Source of the DNA: Gordius sp. MW1
Lineage: Eukaryota; Nematomorpha; Gordioida; Gordea; Gordiidae
Assembly (NCBI GenBank): GCA_964036665.1
Contig: OZ038526.1
Coordinates: forward strand, 18,476,001-18,540,000
Reading direction: 5' to 3'
Length of the DNA: 64,000 bases
A model generated the notes under the pieces. The model ran no database searches. It was given only the letters and a program-made list of their open reading frames with translations, and was not told the DNA's origin. Below, piece by piece: positions 49,399 to 58,740 of the stretch (its first letter is position 1; every line of letters starts with the position of its first letter). The position numbers and the translations under genes were made by a program.

Positions 49399-49477
49399 AT
49401 GGGGCGTAGCCAGGGGGAGGCAAGAAGGAGCAGCTGCCCCCTCTAAATCCAGTCCTGCCCACATGCCCACGCCCATG
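49399..49477. mobile_element. Internally deleted short TIR element
   Basis: GGGGCGTAGCCAGGGGGAGG at the left and CCCACGCCCATG at the right, only about 79 bp apart. Family ends with most of the interior missing. Confidence 0.6.
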
Positions 49478-50104
49478 TTGACCTTAGCAATAGGATCTCA
49501 TTTTAAATATAAAAGCACTTAATCCTGAGTGAATATACCTTAATGATTAGTAAAATGTTTTATTCAATTTTTGACAATAATTTCCAATTTTTTTACTTTC
49601 CTCCGAGCTTTTTAACTTTTGAATCAAGGCCCAATCTCTAATTTCCCGTTAAACAGTCGGGTTTTATTGGACTTATAGTATTTATTGTTTAATAACAAGG
49701 AATTTTATAATTAAATAGGTTTACCCTTTATGCTATAAAAACAATAAAATTGTCTTTTAATTAAGCAGCTTATCTTGTCTATTTAGTCATATAAAATTAA
49801 TTACACGTAAAGCTGGTCAAATAATATAACACAGTGTTATTGGTTATTGATAGTTTGTTTTACTTTTCGGAGCTATTTTAGTTTCTTTGCCTAAATTTGG
49901 CATCAGTCAATTTTATAATTTAAAAAAATTAGTATAATATTTGAATCAATAAATTTTAAATGTTATTAAAAAAGACTACGCCAAACGAACTACAGAATAC
50001 AGTCACGTTTTTAAACCAAGTTCCATGTAAATTTCAGGACTAAGTCAATTTTCAAATCAACCTACGTACATCTATAAGGGTGTTATTAAAATGCATAGTG
50101 AAAA

Positions 50105-50310
50105 ATTCCATAATGCTCAGTTGTTTGTGCTCAGTTTTTAATTCAACTTGCTCAGATTTTTAATTAAAAATGTTCAGTCTTTTTTATGCTCAGATTTTAA
50201 TTAAAAAGTGCTCAGTTTTTTGTAAACAAATTTTCAGTAATTTTTCAAAAAATGTTCAGTTTTTTTTTCAAAAAAATATTTCGTTTTTTTCAAAATATGC
50301 TCAGTTGTTA
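50105..50310. repeat. Degenerate tandem array, GCTCAG plus T/A tract
   Basis: About eight units of roughly 20-28 bp, each with TGCTCAG or TGTTCAG followed by a T-rich, often TTTTAATTAAAAA, stretch. It ends beside the CTAACCCTAA-bearing segment at 50318. Confidence 0.75.
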
Positions 50311-50317
50311 TTAAAAT

Positions 50318-50372
50318 CACTAAATCTAACCCTAACTTTTGCCTATATTACATTTTGCCTATATTACATTTT
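50318..50372. repeat. Dispersed segment shared with 18138-18190
   Basis: CACTAAATCTAACCCTAAC followed by GCCTATATTACATTTTGCC, here with the GCCTATATTACATTTTGC part doubled. Confidence 0.7.
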
Positions 50373-50654
50373 GCACAGAAGTGTTATTGAGCTGTGGAAA
50401 CGCTAGAGAGCTTTAATAAAAGTTATGAATTATTCATTTAAATCGCGTATTTATAAAAATTATTTTTATCTGTGGAAACCTTAGAGAGCTTTTATAATCG
50501 TTGTAAGTTATTACTCTATTTGTATAATAAAAATTGTCTATATTAAGTACATAAATCAAAGTATATTAAAAACAAACAAAATGATGCCTTTAATAATCAT
50601 TTATTAAAATAATATATATAAAAACCTAATAAAATGTTAACCAAAAATATTTTG

Positions 50655-50733
50655 AGGTGTAATAGCTCAGTGGATTGAACGTCTGACTAGCAGCTTCAAT
50701 AGCTCGTACCTCGCAGGTTCGATACCCGCACCT
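50655..50733 (+). ncRNA. tRNA-like sequence with pol III A and B boxes
   Basis: A perfect A-box word TAGCTCAGTGG (50663-50673) and a B-box word GGTTCGATACC (50716-50726) lie at normal tRNA spacing. AGGTG and CACCT close the ends as part of an acceptor-like stem. The T arm pairs with one mismatch. The anticodon arm (around CTGACTAGCAG) does not fold well, so this is more likely a tRNA pseudogene or tRNA-derived SINE head than a functional tRNA. Confidence 0.5.
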
Positions 50734-50754
50734 ATCTCGTTTTAATTAAAAATT

Positions 50755-50935
50755 AAAACCACTTTGCATAAAAAAACTTGGCAAGTATAATTAATCTCTG
50801 AGCAAACAAATAAAAATCTGAACATTTAATAAAAAACTTAACATTTAATTCAAAACTTGGCAAATTGAATAAAAAACTTGGAAAATGGCAATAAAAACTT
50901 TGCACTTTGAATAAAAAACTATGCAAAATAATTTG
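50755..50935. repeat. Degenerate tandem array, AATAAAAAACTTGGCAAA type
   Basis: About seven units of about 22 bp. Its reverse complement (TTTGCCAAGTTTTTTATT) resembles the GCTCAG array at 50105-50310. The two arrays therefore lie roughly as inverted copies on either side of the tRNA-like sequence. Confidence 0.65.
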
Positions 50936-51332
50936 TTCTCCATCTATAAACAATATAAATCAGTTTAATTAATTAAATCGCTTTATATTTATAATGTAAT
51001 GACAACAAACGCCCAGAAATTTAAAATAGCATCGGAGATAAGTTTAACCTTAGTGATTATAAATGTGCTCTATTTAAAATCCTCTAGAGTAACCTGATTA
51101 AAAATCAATTTTAAATCTCCTATTCAAGCGAGCCTGACAATGAATATTATATATCGGGGGACTAAAAAGGCAATTAGGAATATTATTTTAAAAAAAGTAT
51201 GTTTATATATAGTTCTTTAAAATGATTTCAACCTGTCCAATTTGATTCCTTTCCATTGATTTAGCAACAAACGTATGAAATGATTTTAAAATTACACTAA
51301 ATTTTTTTAAAGATGAGCTATCATGGTATGCC

Positions 51333-51450
51333 TAGAGACCTGCACGAGCGGCCCGAAGCCCGGCCTAGCACGAAGACCTGGCCCGGCCTGACTTTTTCAG
51401 GCAGGGCTGGCCTATTTCTATTTATAAATAATAGGCCCGGACGGACTGAC
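51333..51450. mobile_element. Truncated GC-motif TIR element
   Basis: Starts TAGAGACCTGCACGAGCGG and continues with GGCCCGGCCTGAC-type words. No matching right terminus was found. Confidence 0.5.
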
Positions 51451-51829
51451 ATAACTGGGAAGCAAATATATTAAAACAATATATCACATTATAAAATTTA
51501 TTAAATAGCGTTAATTATTTTAATGTCTATAGCGAAATAAAAAAAGTACATAAAGACTGGACACGTATATTAAAATACAATGTTATCAACGAATTTATTT
51601 TTTAGAGTGAATCACCTTTATAAAGGTTTTTATATAGTTCATTTAGAATATTGTAATCATTACGTCAAATTGTATTCAATAAAAATTTTACTAAAAAATG
51701 GGCGTAACCGGGGAGGAGGGGATAGTGCCCCCCCCACCCACTAAAGGGTGAAAAAAATGATACAAATAGCGTATACCCCTCCCCCCATTTATACTTAACA
51801 TTCATTAATATGATACTCATAAAAAAATG

Positions 51830-52148
51830 ACCAATGTTACACGATCCAAATTCTTGTACTGTATAAGCGATCTGACATTCCATTTTCTTATTCGATCCAA
51901 AAAATAACGAAGCGCCGAATTGGGTTTTCGCATTTGGAAAAACACGAATCGTAAGAAATAAACAAAATTTCTTACTCACGTTTTCATATTGTGATTTCGG
52001 TCTAGCAAGGGCAGGTTTTGTAGGGTTAGGGTTAGGGTTAGGTCTTTTCAAGTTTTAGATACAAAATTACTTTCTTTGGATCGAATAAGAAAATGGAATG
52101 TCAGATCGCTTATACAGTACAAGAATTTGGATCGTGTAACATTGGCCT
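51830..52148. mobile_element. Long-TIR element: perfect 71-bp inverted repeat around a TTAGGG tract
   Basis: 51831-51901 and 52075-52145 are perfect reverse complements over 71 bp. The 173-bp centre contains TAGGGTTAGGGTTAGGGT (52021-52042 overall). AAAAAAATG occurs on both sides (51821-51829 and 52149-52157), a possible 9-bp target duplication, though A-rich and so weaker evidence. Long TIRs with 9-bp duplications are typical of Mutator-like elements, but the family is not assigned. A 128-codon minus-strand frame across it follows from the symmetry and is not taken as a gene. Confidence 0.8.
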
Positions 52149-52468
52149 AAAAAAATGTACACGATAAATTGTATAATTATTATTGAAATTGAATATCAAT
52201 ATGAGATTATTAGTTGTAGTTACTACTACCAAATTCAAATATATATGGACATTATAATTTATTTTGCAAATTTTTCATGTTAAATTTGAAATTTAATTTT
52301 CATAATTATTTTGATAAAGGATTTAACAATTAAATCTAAATTATTATGTCAAATATAAATTAGATACGATTTTCCTAATTGTATCCATTTTTATAATTAT
52401 AAATAAACGCTTAATTATGTTTTATTTGCTTATATAAATTAGGTTGAGGCCAGAGCATTTATCTAAGG

Positions 52469-53134
52469 TAGAGGTTTGCACGGGCCGAAATTTTGAGTTG
52501 CGGCCCGCCCCATACCCCCCCCCCCCCATCCCGTCCGCAGATTATATTTAATTATGACATTCCGCCGCACCAGGTCCGCACTAATTAGAAACCGGCCTGC
52601 AATGTTTTAAAGTTTTTCATTTTTAAAAGACGTTGTATTGAAAGTTATTAATCTACAGCACAGTCAATATAGACTTGAATATTGTCGTTTAAAAATAAAA
52701 GACTTTCTATTTTATGGGCATTTATTAGTCCTCTTCTATAAGACGACTTGCTACCAAAAGTGCCCTAACTAGTGGCGCTCAGAGCTGGAATTGACAAATA
52801 TTTACAGCTAATATAAATAAATTTGATATCAACAGTAGAAGCACATTTGACTTGAACTCCTCACATTTTAAATTTAATTCAGGATAAAAAGTGTCAAATT
52901 TATTAATCAAAGTTATCTATAAATTACTGCCTCTATTTTAAGTTAAAATTCAAGATCCATAAAATTAAAAATTAAATTCTATTTCCCTTAAAATACTACG
53001 TGCTTTCCTTCGTTCTTGTACTCATAATTATGAAAGACAGCAAAATAAAGTCCGAACTATTTTCCGTATCTGGACCTAAGCCCGGCCTGCACATTTTACT
53101 TGGCCCTATTTGGCACGGCCCATGCAGAACTCTA
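52469..53134. mobile_element. 666-bp GC-motif TIR element
   Basis: Left TAGAGGTTTGCACGGGCC and right GGCCCATGCAGAACTCTA are inverse with mismatches. GCGGCCCGCCCC lies near the left and CTAAGCCCGGCCTGC near the right. The target duplication is not clear. Confidence 0.7.
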
Positions 53135-53234
53135 ATCGGACAGCTAATCAAATTCCCCCCTCCCCCCTAACCCAAGGCTTCACCAAGAACAAATATTTTC
53201 TATAAGGATTATTTTTGGATTTCTCTAATTATTA

Positions 53235-53345
53235 TCCGGAAGGGACCGGGCCTGACCCGGGCCCTATATTTAAATATCTAAACTTCGGGCCCGGGCCGAA
53301 CTATTAATTTTTTTTAATCTAAAATTTTGGGCTCTAGCCGGGCCT
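53235..53345. repeat. Fragment of GC-motif repeat
   Basis: GGACCGGGCCTGACCCGGGCC and TCGGGCCCGGGCCGA separated by AT-rich DNA. No termini. Confidence 0.5.
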
Positions 53346-53399
53346 TAGAGAAATGGATTTTGCAGGTATTTAGATGCCTTCCATATTAACTACTAAACC

Positions 53400-54650
53400 C
53401 CAATGACCTGAAATTACCTGATCGAGTGGGGTTTTATAGTTTGCAAAACATTCTACAATGATGTTCAATGTTTAACACCTTATGCGTCATTAAGTCCCAA
53501 TTCACATTTACATTTTTAACGAATATAAAAGCTGTCTTATTTATAACACTAAAAATGACAAAAAAGCTTAGCAAACTTGTGGAGAAAGTAAAAACTTTAA
53601 ATCCGTCTCTCCATGTCCATAACACCACGCTATAAGCCTCCTAAGTAAATAAAGTTTTAACCTTTCAGCCAAGGCTTTTGGTCAAGTGCACGGTGTGTGT
53701 TTGTAGTGTAATAGAGTTTCACTAAACCTTGAAAAATGAATTAATGTTATACCCTCCTCCTGATGGAAGAAGATGCGATTAGTTTACAACCACCGGCAAA
53801 TTTACCTTTCTTCTATTAGTTATAATTACCACTTAACCTTTCGAAGTTGTAAGAGAATGTTGCGTTCAAACGATAAAATTCGATGTAATGGTGCTTAACC
53901 AAGTGTAAAAATTAAGTTCCGCCTTTGAATTGGTTAATATGTTTTATGTCAACTACCATTTCCTCATCGGTTTGTCAATATTATTTCTAAGAAATCAACT
54001 CGCTTTTGCAAATAATAAAGAGTTTTAAAGTTTGCGGCTGATGATATGCAGTGTTAAACGTAGCCAACCGATTTTAAAGCCGAAAAGTTGGTCTAGGGAA
54101 ATGTCTAAAATATTTTTTAATAAAATACGTACGGACTATATTGCATTATATTTTATGTATTTACTCGTTAAAAGCCATAGCTTAAGCGGGAATTTCGTTT
54201 TGATTGTGGAATAGCCTGGCACACGAGGTTATTAACCGCCGAACACCGTCTTAACTCTCGCTTTTAGGGTCTCCTCCGTATCCTACCTTTATCAGGACCT
54301 GTTCTACCCCTACTAACCATAATGTGGCCCTTTTTACCCGAAAAGATTTAAATAGTAGTGCCAACAGCTCATATGATTAAATCGATATTAACAACAAGCT
54401 AAATACGACATATGATGTATGATGAGAAAATATCGCGGTATTAGGATAAATTGTAATTATTACTTTATTCATTATTAAGCTTTGGAAGGCTTGTTCAACT
54501 ACTGTTGTTGCATAATCTTTGGGCGCAACAATAACTATAAAAAAGGTTTAGGGATACATTATTTTTAACGAGACAATACATTAACTTTAATTATTTTACA
54601 AACCACTCCTCTCTATTAATTAAAAAATGCGAGAGCTCAAATTTTAAGGT
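53400..54650. other. Spacer, no gene supported
   Basis: Of higher complexity than its flanks but without a splice-bounded coding frame. Confidence 0.35.
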
Positions 54651-54658
54651 CTCTACAC

Positions 54659-55657
54659 TAGAGAACTGCACGGGCAGGCCGGCCCTCGGACGGACTTAAT
54701 AGCCCAGCCAGCGGGAGGGGGGTACAATTGCGATTTGAAAATAAAATAATATAACGAGCCGGGGTCGGGCGGGCCAAACAAGTTTAATAACTGGCTTTGG
54801 CGGGCCACAGAAGGTTCACAACGGGCTCGGACGGGCCGAATTTTGTGAACTGGAGTTTATATTAAATTTAAACCTACACAAAGGGGCTTTTATAAAATTT
54901 TTCTCGATGTAGATTTTTAATACTTAAAACAAAAAAAATTTACGACAAAAAATAACATTAGATGGCCTTAATCTTTATGAAAATGGAAATGGTGGTTATA
55001 TTAATTTAAGCATTGCATCTATTTTGAACATTTATGCCTGTCACTTTCATTAATTTTGCATTTTGTGGAATGTTAATTTTTAAAAATTTGTTTATATTTT
55101 ATATGATTACACTTTTACACAATTCAAAATTAATAAAATAGTTTGTTGCATCTTAATTGACCTTTGCCAATATCCATAAATTAAAATTATACACTTAAAA
55201 ATGACTGTGGGGGCAGCTATGGACATTTAGATATTTATAATATAAAGATCTTTAACGCATACATTCATGTGAATTTATTAATAACCTTTGAAAAAGAAAA
55301 AAAATTTCACAACCCCATTTTTGCATAAAAACATCAGAGTATAATATTAAAATGTTATGTTGAACAAATCGCATCACTCGGAGTCACTAATAATTTTTTC
55401 TTAATCATATTTTAAGGCTCAAGGTGTGGATTATAGACAAACGCTCAAAGTTATTCACCTATTCAAGTGCTCCGGATATATTAAGAATATCTAAATGATA
55501 TAAATGGTGCATAAATTTTAGATTTATAAAGCCGGGCCAGATGGACTGGCCATAAATGCATAAAAAATGTTATAGACGGGCTCGGGCGGACCTAAAATAT
55601 TTGAAACGGGTATCGGCCCGACCTCCTAAAAACGGCCCGTTAAAGATCCTTACTCTA
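54659..55657. mobile_element. About 1-kb GC-motif TIR element
   Basis: The left end is TAGAGAACTGCACGGGC and the right end CCGTTAAAGATCCTTACTCTA, an eroded inverse. CGGGCTCGGACGGGCC near the left and GACGGGCTCGGGCGGACC near the right. The middle is AT-rich and non-coding. No target duplication was recognised. Confidence 0.65.
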
Positions 55658-55669
55658 TACATTGACTAT

Positions 55670-57740
55670 ATTTTCTGGCCAATTAATTTTTAACAGCTAT
55701 ATAATAGTTGCAGTTTGAAGTAAAATTATAGTTATTCCACATGTCAAAACCATGAAATCCTTTGAAAATTATTATGAATAAGTCAATGGAAAACTGAGTT
55801 GCATGCCTTCAATCAACTGCCGAACCATTAATCTCATAGTATAATGTTAAGTCACGATAGATGCATAATAATTAGTATAATTCAAATAGAAAATTCAACA
55901 CTTTAATTGAATTTTGATCAAAAATGCAGACTCAAAATGCCTGATGCATTACTGCATATTGTCATTTATAATCCTTTGTCGACATAAAATTTTACCTATA
56001 ATAACCCTACAACTTAACAAATTAAAAGATGTCCTATGATTGTACAATCGTAATATACATAGTAATTATTTGTAAGGCACATTTTCTTACGTATGAAACG
56101 CTAATAATTAACAAAAATTTAGTTTATCATTTATGTGGTAAAATTGTCGCTATAATATTTGCGAGTATTCAATACTATGTTAAACTAAAAGAAGGTAGAT
56201 TACCATGGTCAAATAATTGATAGTAACATTGATGCATTGTTTGATTATCCCAGTTGACATGTGTTTTTGTATAATCAACTTTTTGCAATAGACAGGTAAA
56301 CATTGTTAAATCTAAAAATTTTAAAACTTGGACTGGAAACAGTATTAAATCTATGATCTTAAATGTCTCTTTAAGGAATTCATGTGGATAGTATTTTTTA
56401 AGCTTAATAAAATAATTATAGATATGTTTAACCCTTAGAGTACTTCATCTTAGAATTTATGGCTACTGCAAAATTCTTAGGTTGATCATATAGAAATATA
56501 TTCCTGCTTATTTTTACACTCTTACATTTTGTTTATACTAACACATGGTAAACCTTGGAAAACATAATGATGTCCCACCGCAATATACCGACAGCCGATA
56601 TTAATGCTAATAATATGACTCATAATATTTATTAAGCCTCACTAAATTTCGTGTAAAATACGCTGCTTTTGTCGCTTAGCTTCGCCCTTATTAGGTTTGC
56701 CTAAATGCTACAAAATTATTCATAGCTAACTAAATAAGGTAACTAAATATTATATTTTTAAAACTTACATTGGTTATTATACCAAAAAGCTTATATTACT
56801 ATTAATATGTTATATATATATATTAGCAAATTTGTTTTTTAAATTTATGGATAAATAATAGAGGGGTGGAAATAGTAAACTTTAGTACATAAATCTAATA
56901 AAAATTCTGTTTTAGTTTAATGCTAATAAGAGGTGTCTACTATCCACTTATTATTGGGCTAGACAATCTATCAGTCAACTTATAAGCAACCCATAAGTCT
57001 AGTAGGAAAAATTAAAATTCTTGTGGCATACCTATTCTACTTTTAGACAAATGAAAATATTGGTTATATGGTTAACATTGCTTTTGCAATTTATATTACT
57101 TTTGTAACCTGATATAGTTTTGTCATCATAATTTAATAATTGTGGGGTATAGTTGATATAGCAATTATAGGTGCTTCAACAATTGATATGATATATTCCA
57201 GACACATATTGGTTTTTGAACTGTAAATGAGTTTGTCATATATGAAGTTGCTTATATTAAATTTGTTATAAATGTAATTATTTATAAATGTATCTTTATT
57301 TTTAATATTTTACCACTTTCAAATATATTTATTATATTTGTTTAGATATATGCTAAAGCAGCAACAACGCTTTCATATCAAGTGTAGCTTCCACATTTCC
57401 TTTGATTAATTCATCAACGCATTTATTTAAAATTTTTATTTTATATTTTATCTGTACCCAAGTAATGTTAGTTTAAAAATTGAGTTTTTATTATTAAATC
57501 CCTATACTGCCACATCATAAATAAATATTACCAATTTTGTTTACCAACTACACAATTTTTCCCTTTTTTGATCCTCATTATTGTATCATTATTAGGAAAG
57601 ACCTTTTTAAACCCTTTTTTACACAAGCAGATTTCAAAAGCTCAATTTTGCCATCCACGATTTATTGTTGTATTTTATTAGTATCAAATTAACACACCCC
57701 ATCTCATACCCGTGATTTTAAACACCCAACTAACACCATC
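55670..57740. other. AT-rich spacer upstream of muscleblind
   Basis: No gene or structured repeat was seen. It ends at the composition change near 57.75 kb. Confidence 0.4.
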
Positions 57741-57746
57741 CCCGGT

Positions 57747-57790
57747 TATATAAATAAATTTCTACCATTTCCAACAACATTCTCAACCCA
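57747..57790 (+). promoter_or_regulatory. Candidate muscleblind core promoter (TATA and initiator)
   Basis: TATAAATA at 57749-57756 is followed about 35 bp later by CATTCTCAACC, an initiator-like site (A near 57785). Base composition changes sharply just downstream. A spliced upstream exon cannot be excluded. Confidence 0.35.
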
Positions 57791-58554
57791 TCCTTCGCGT
57801 CGCCACAACAGCATTAAAGTTGAGTAGGCAAAAAACGACCGTCCTCCAACCCAGCTACCACATTCGATTCAAGGCTGCTCGCACTAAAACTTCCTGGGAA
57901 CCGTCTTTTGGAAGCAGCGACCACAGCAAAAAAGGCACACAACACAGCAAGAAAGAGAGTGAAAGTAAAGTATATAGATAGAGGAAGGGAAAAGCAAGCG
58001 AGATTTCAAAACTTAGAAGACCACCACCACCGCACCACAGCCACGTTACTTACTTTCTTCCTTCTTTCCACCCTCCCATCCCCTTAGGCACGCATATTCT
58101 CGTAGAGCTAGCAGAGAATCATTCCGAGAAGGACGCGACGCATAAACTAACTAACTAGCCTAGCTCTCAGCTAGCTGAAAATTGGAAAAAGGGAGCAAGC
58201 TAGCCAAAACCAAAATTCAACACAAACCATCTTCCTCATCATCATCAACAATTCCCTGATATTCCACACATCCCGTTATCTCACACATTCTTCCTCCTTC
58301 CTGCTTTGTTTCCTCCTCCTTCTCCAGCGGGGCAACAACAGGGCATCCGTTTTAACTCCTGCGCCTCTATTTACTCCACTCCACTCCACCACACGCACGC
58401 TCAGCGAGAAAACGCTCGATAGCCTTTGGCAACTCCCCGGTGTTTTTGGAGTTTAATCAACGCACACGCGCTTTACCACCACCACGACCCAAGGAGACTT
58501 TTGTGTTGCAAACAAACAAACAAACGCTAGGAAGACCACACTTTGTATAAGGGC
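57785..58554 (+). other. Probable long 5' leader of muscleblind
   Basis: About 770 nt, GC-richer than the upstream DNA, with CAACA, CCACCACCACC and (AAAC)n stretches and no long plus-strand frame joined to the start codon. An in-frame TAG at 58528 shows that translation does not enter from upstream. Confidence 0.45.
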
Positions 58555-58740
58555 ATGGCGACCGTGTTGAATAACGCGCTCGTGACCTTTAAGGATAGCC
58601 GCTGGCTGACGCTCGAGGTTTGTCGCGAGTACCAGAGGAACAAGTGCACCCGTACCGACACCGAATGCAAGTACGCCCACCCCCTGCCCCACGTCGAGAT
58701 ACAGAACGGTCGGGTGACTGCCTGCTTCGACTCCATCAAA
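58555..58740 (+). CDS. mbl: Muscleblind, first coding exon
   Basis: Muscleblind proteins bind YGCY-type RNA through paired CCCH zinc fingers and control alternative splicing, notably in muscle. This exon encodes 62 residues starting [29 protein letters not shown] is followed by the rest of the first finger: C23-x7-C31-x6-C38-x3-H42. C57, in TACFDSIK, is the first cysteine of the second finger, whose remaining ligands must lie in the next exon beyond the window. The exon ends in phase 0 at AAA|GTAAAC, a good donor. The start is fixed by homology and by an in-frame stop 27 nt upstream. The rest of the gene is outside the window. Confidence 0.95.

Noticed and set aside
50655-50733. Functional tRNA gene
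   Set aside because: A and B boxes are good, but anticodon and D arms do not pair well; retained only as tRNA-like.
52021-52042. Evidence for a chromosome end
   Set aside because: Only about 3.7 TTAGGG units, inside a TIR-bounded element, with ordinary sequence on both sides.
51665-52051. 128-codon minus-strand protein with PNPNPNPTKP start
   Set aside because: The frame runs through the inverted repeat and the telomere-like tract, which generates the PNPNPN peptide; no sign of coding.
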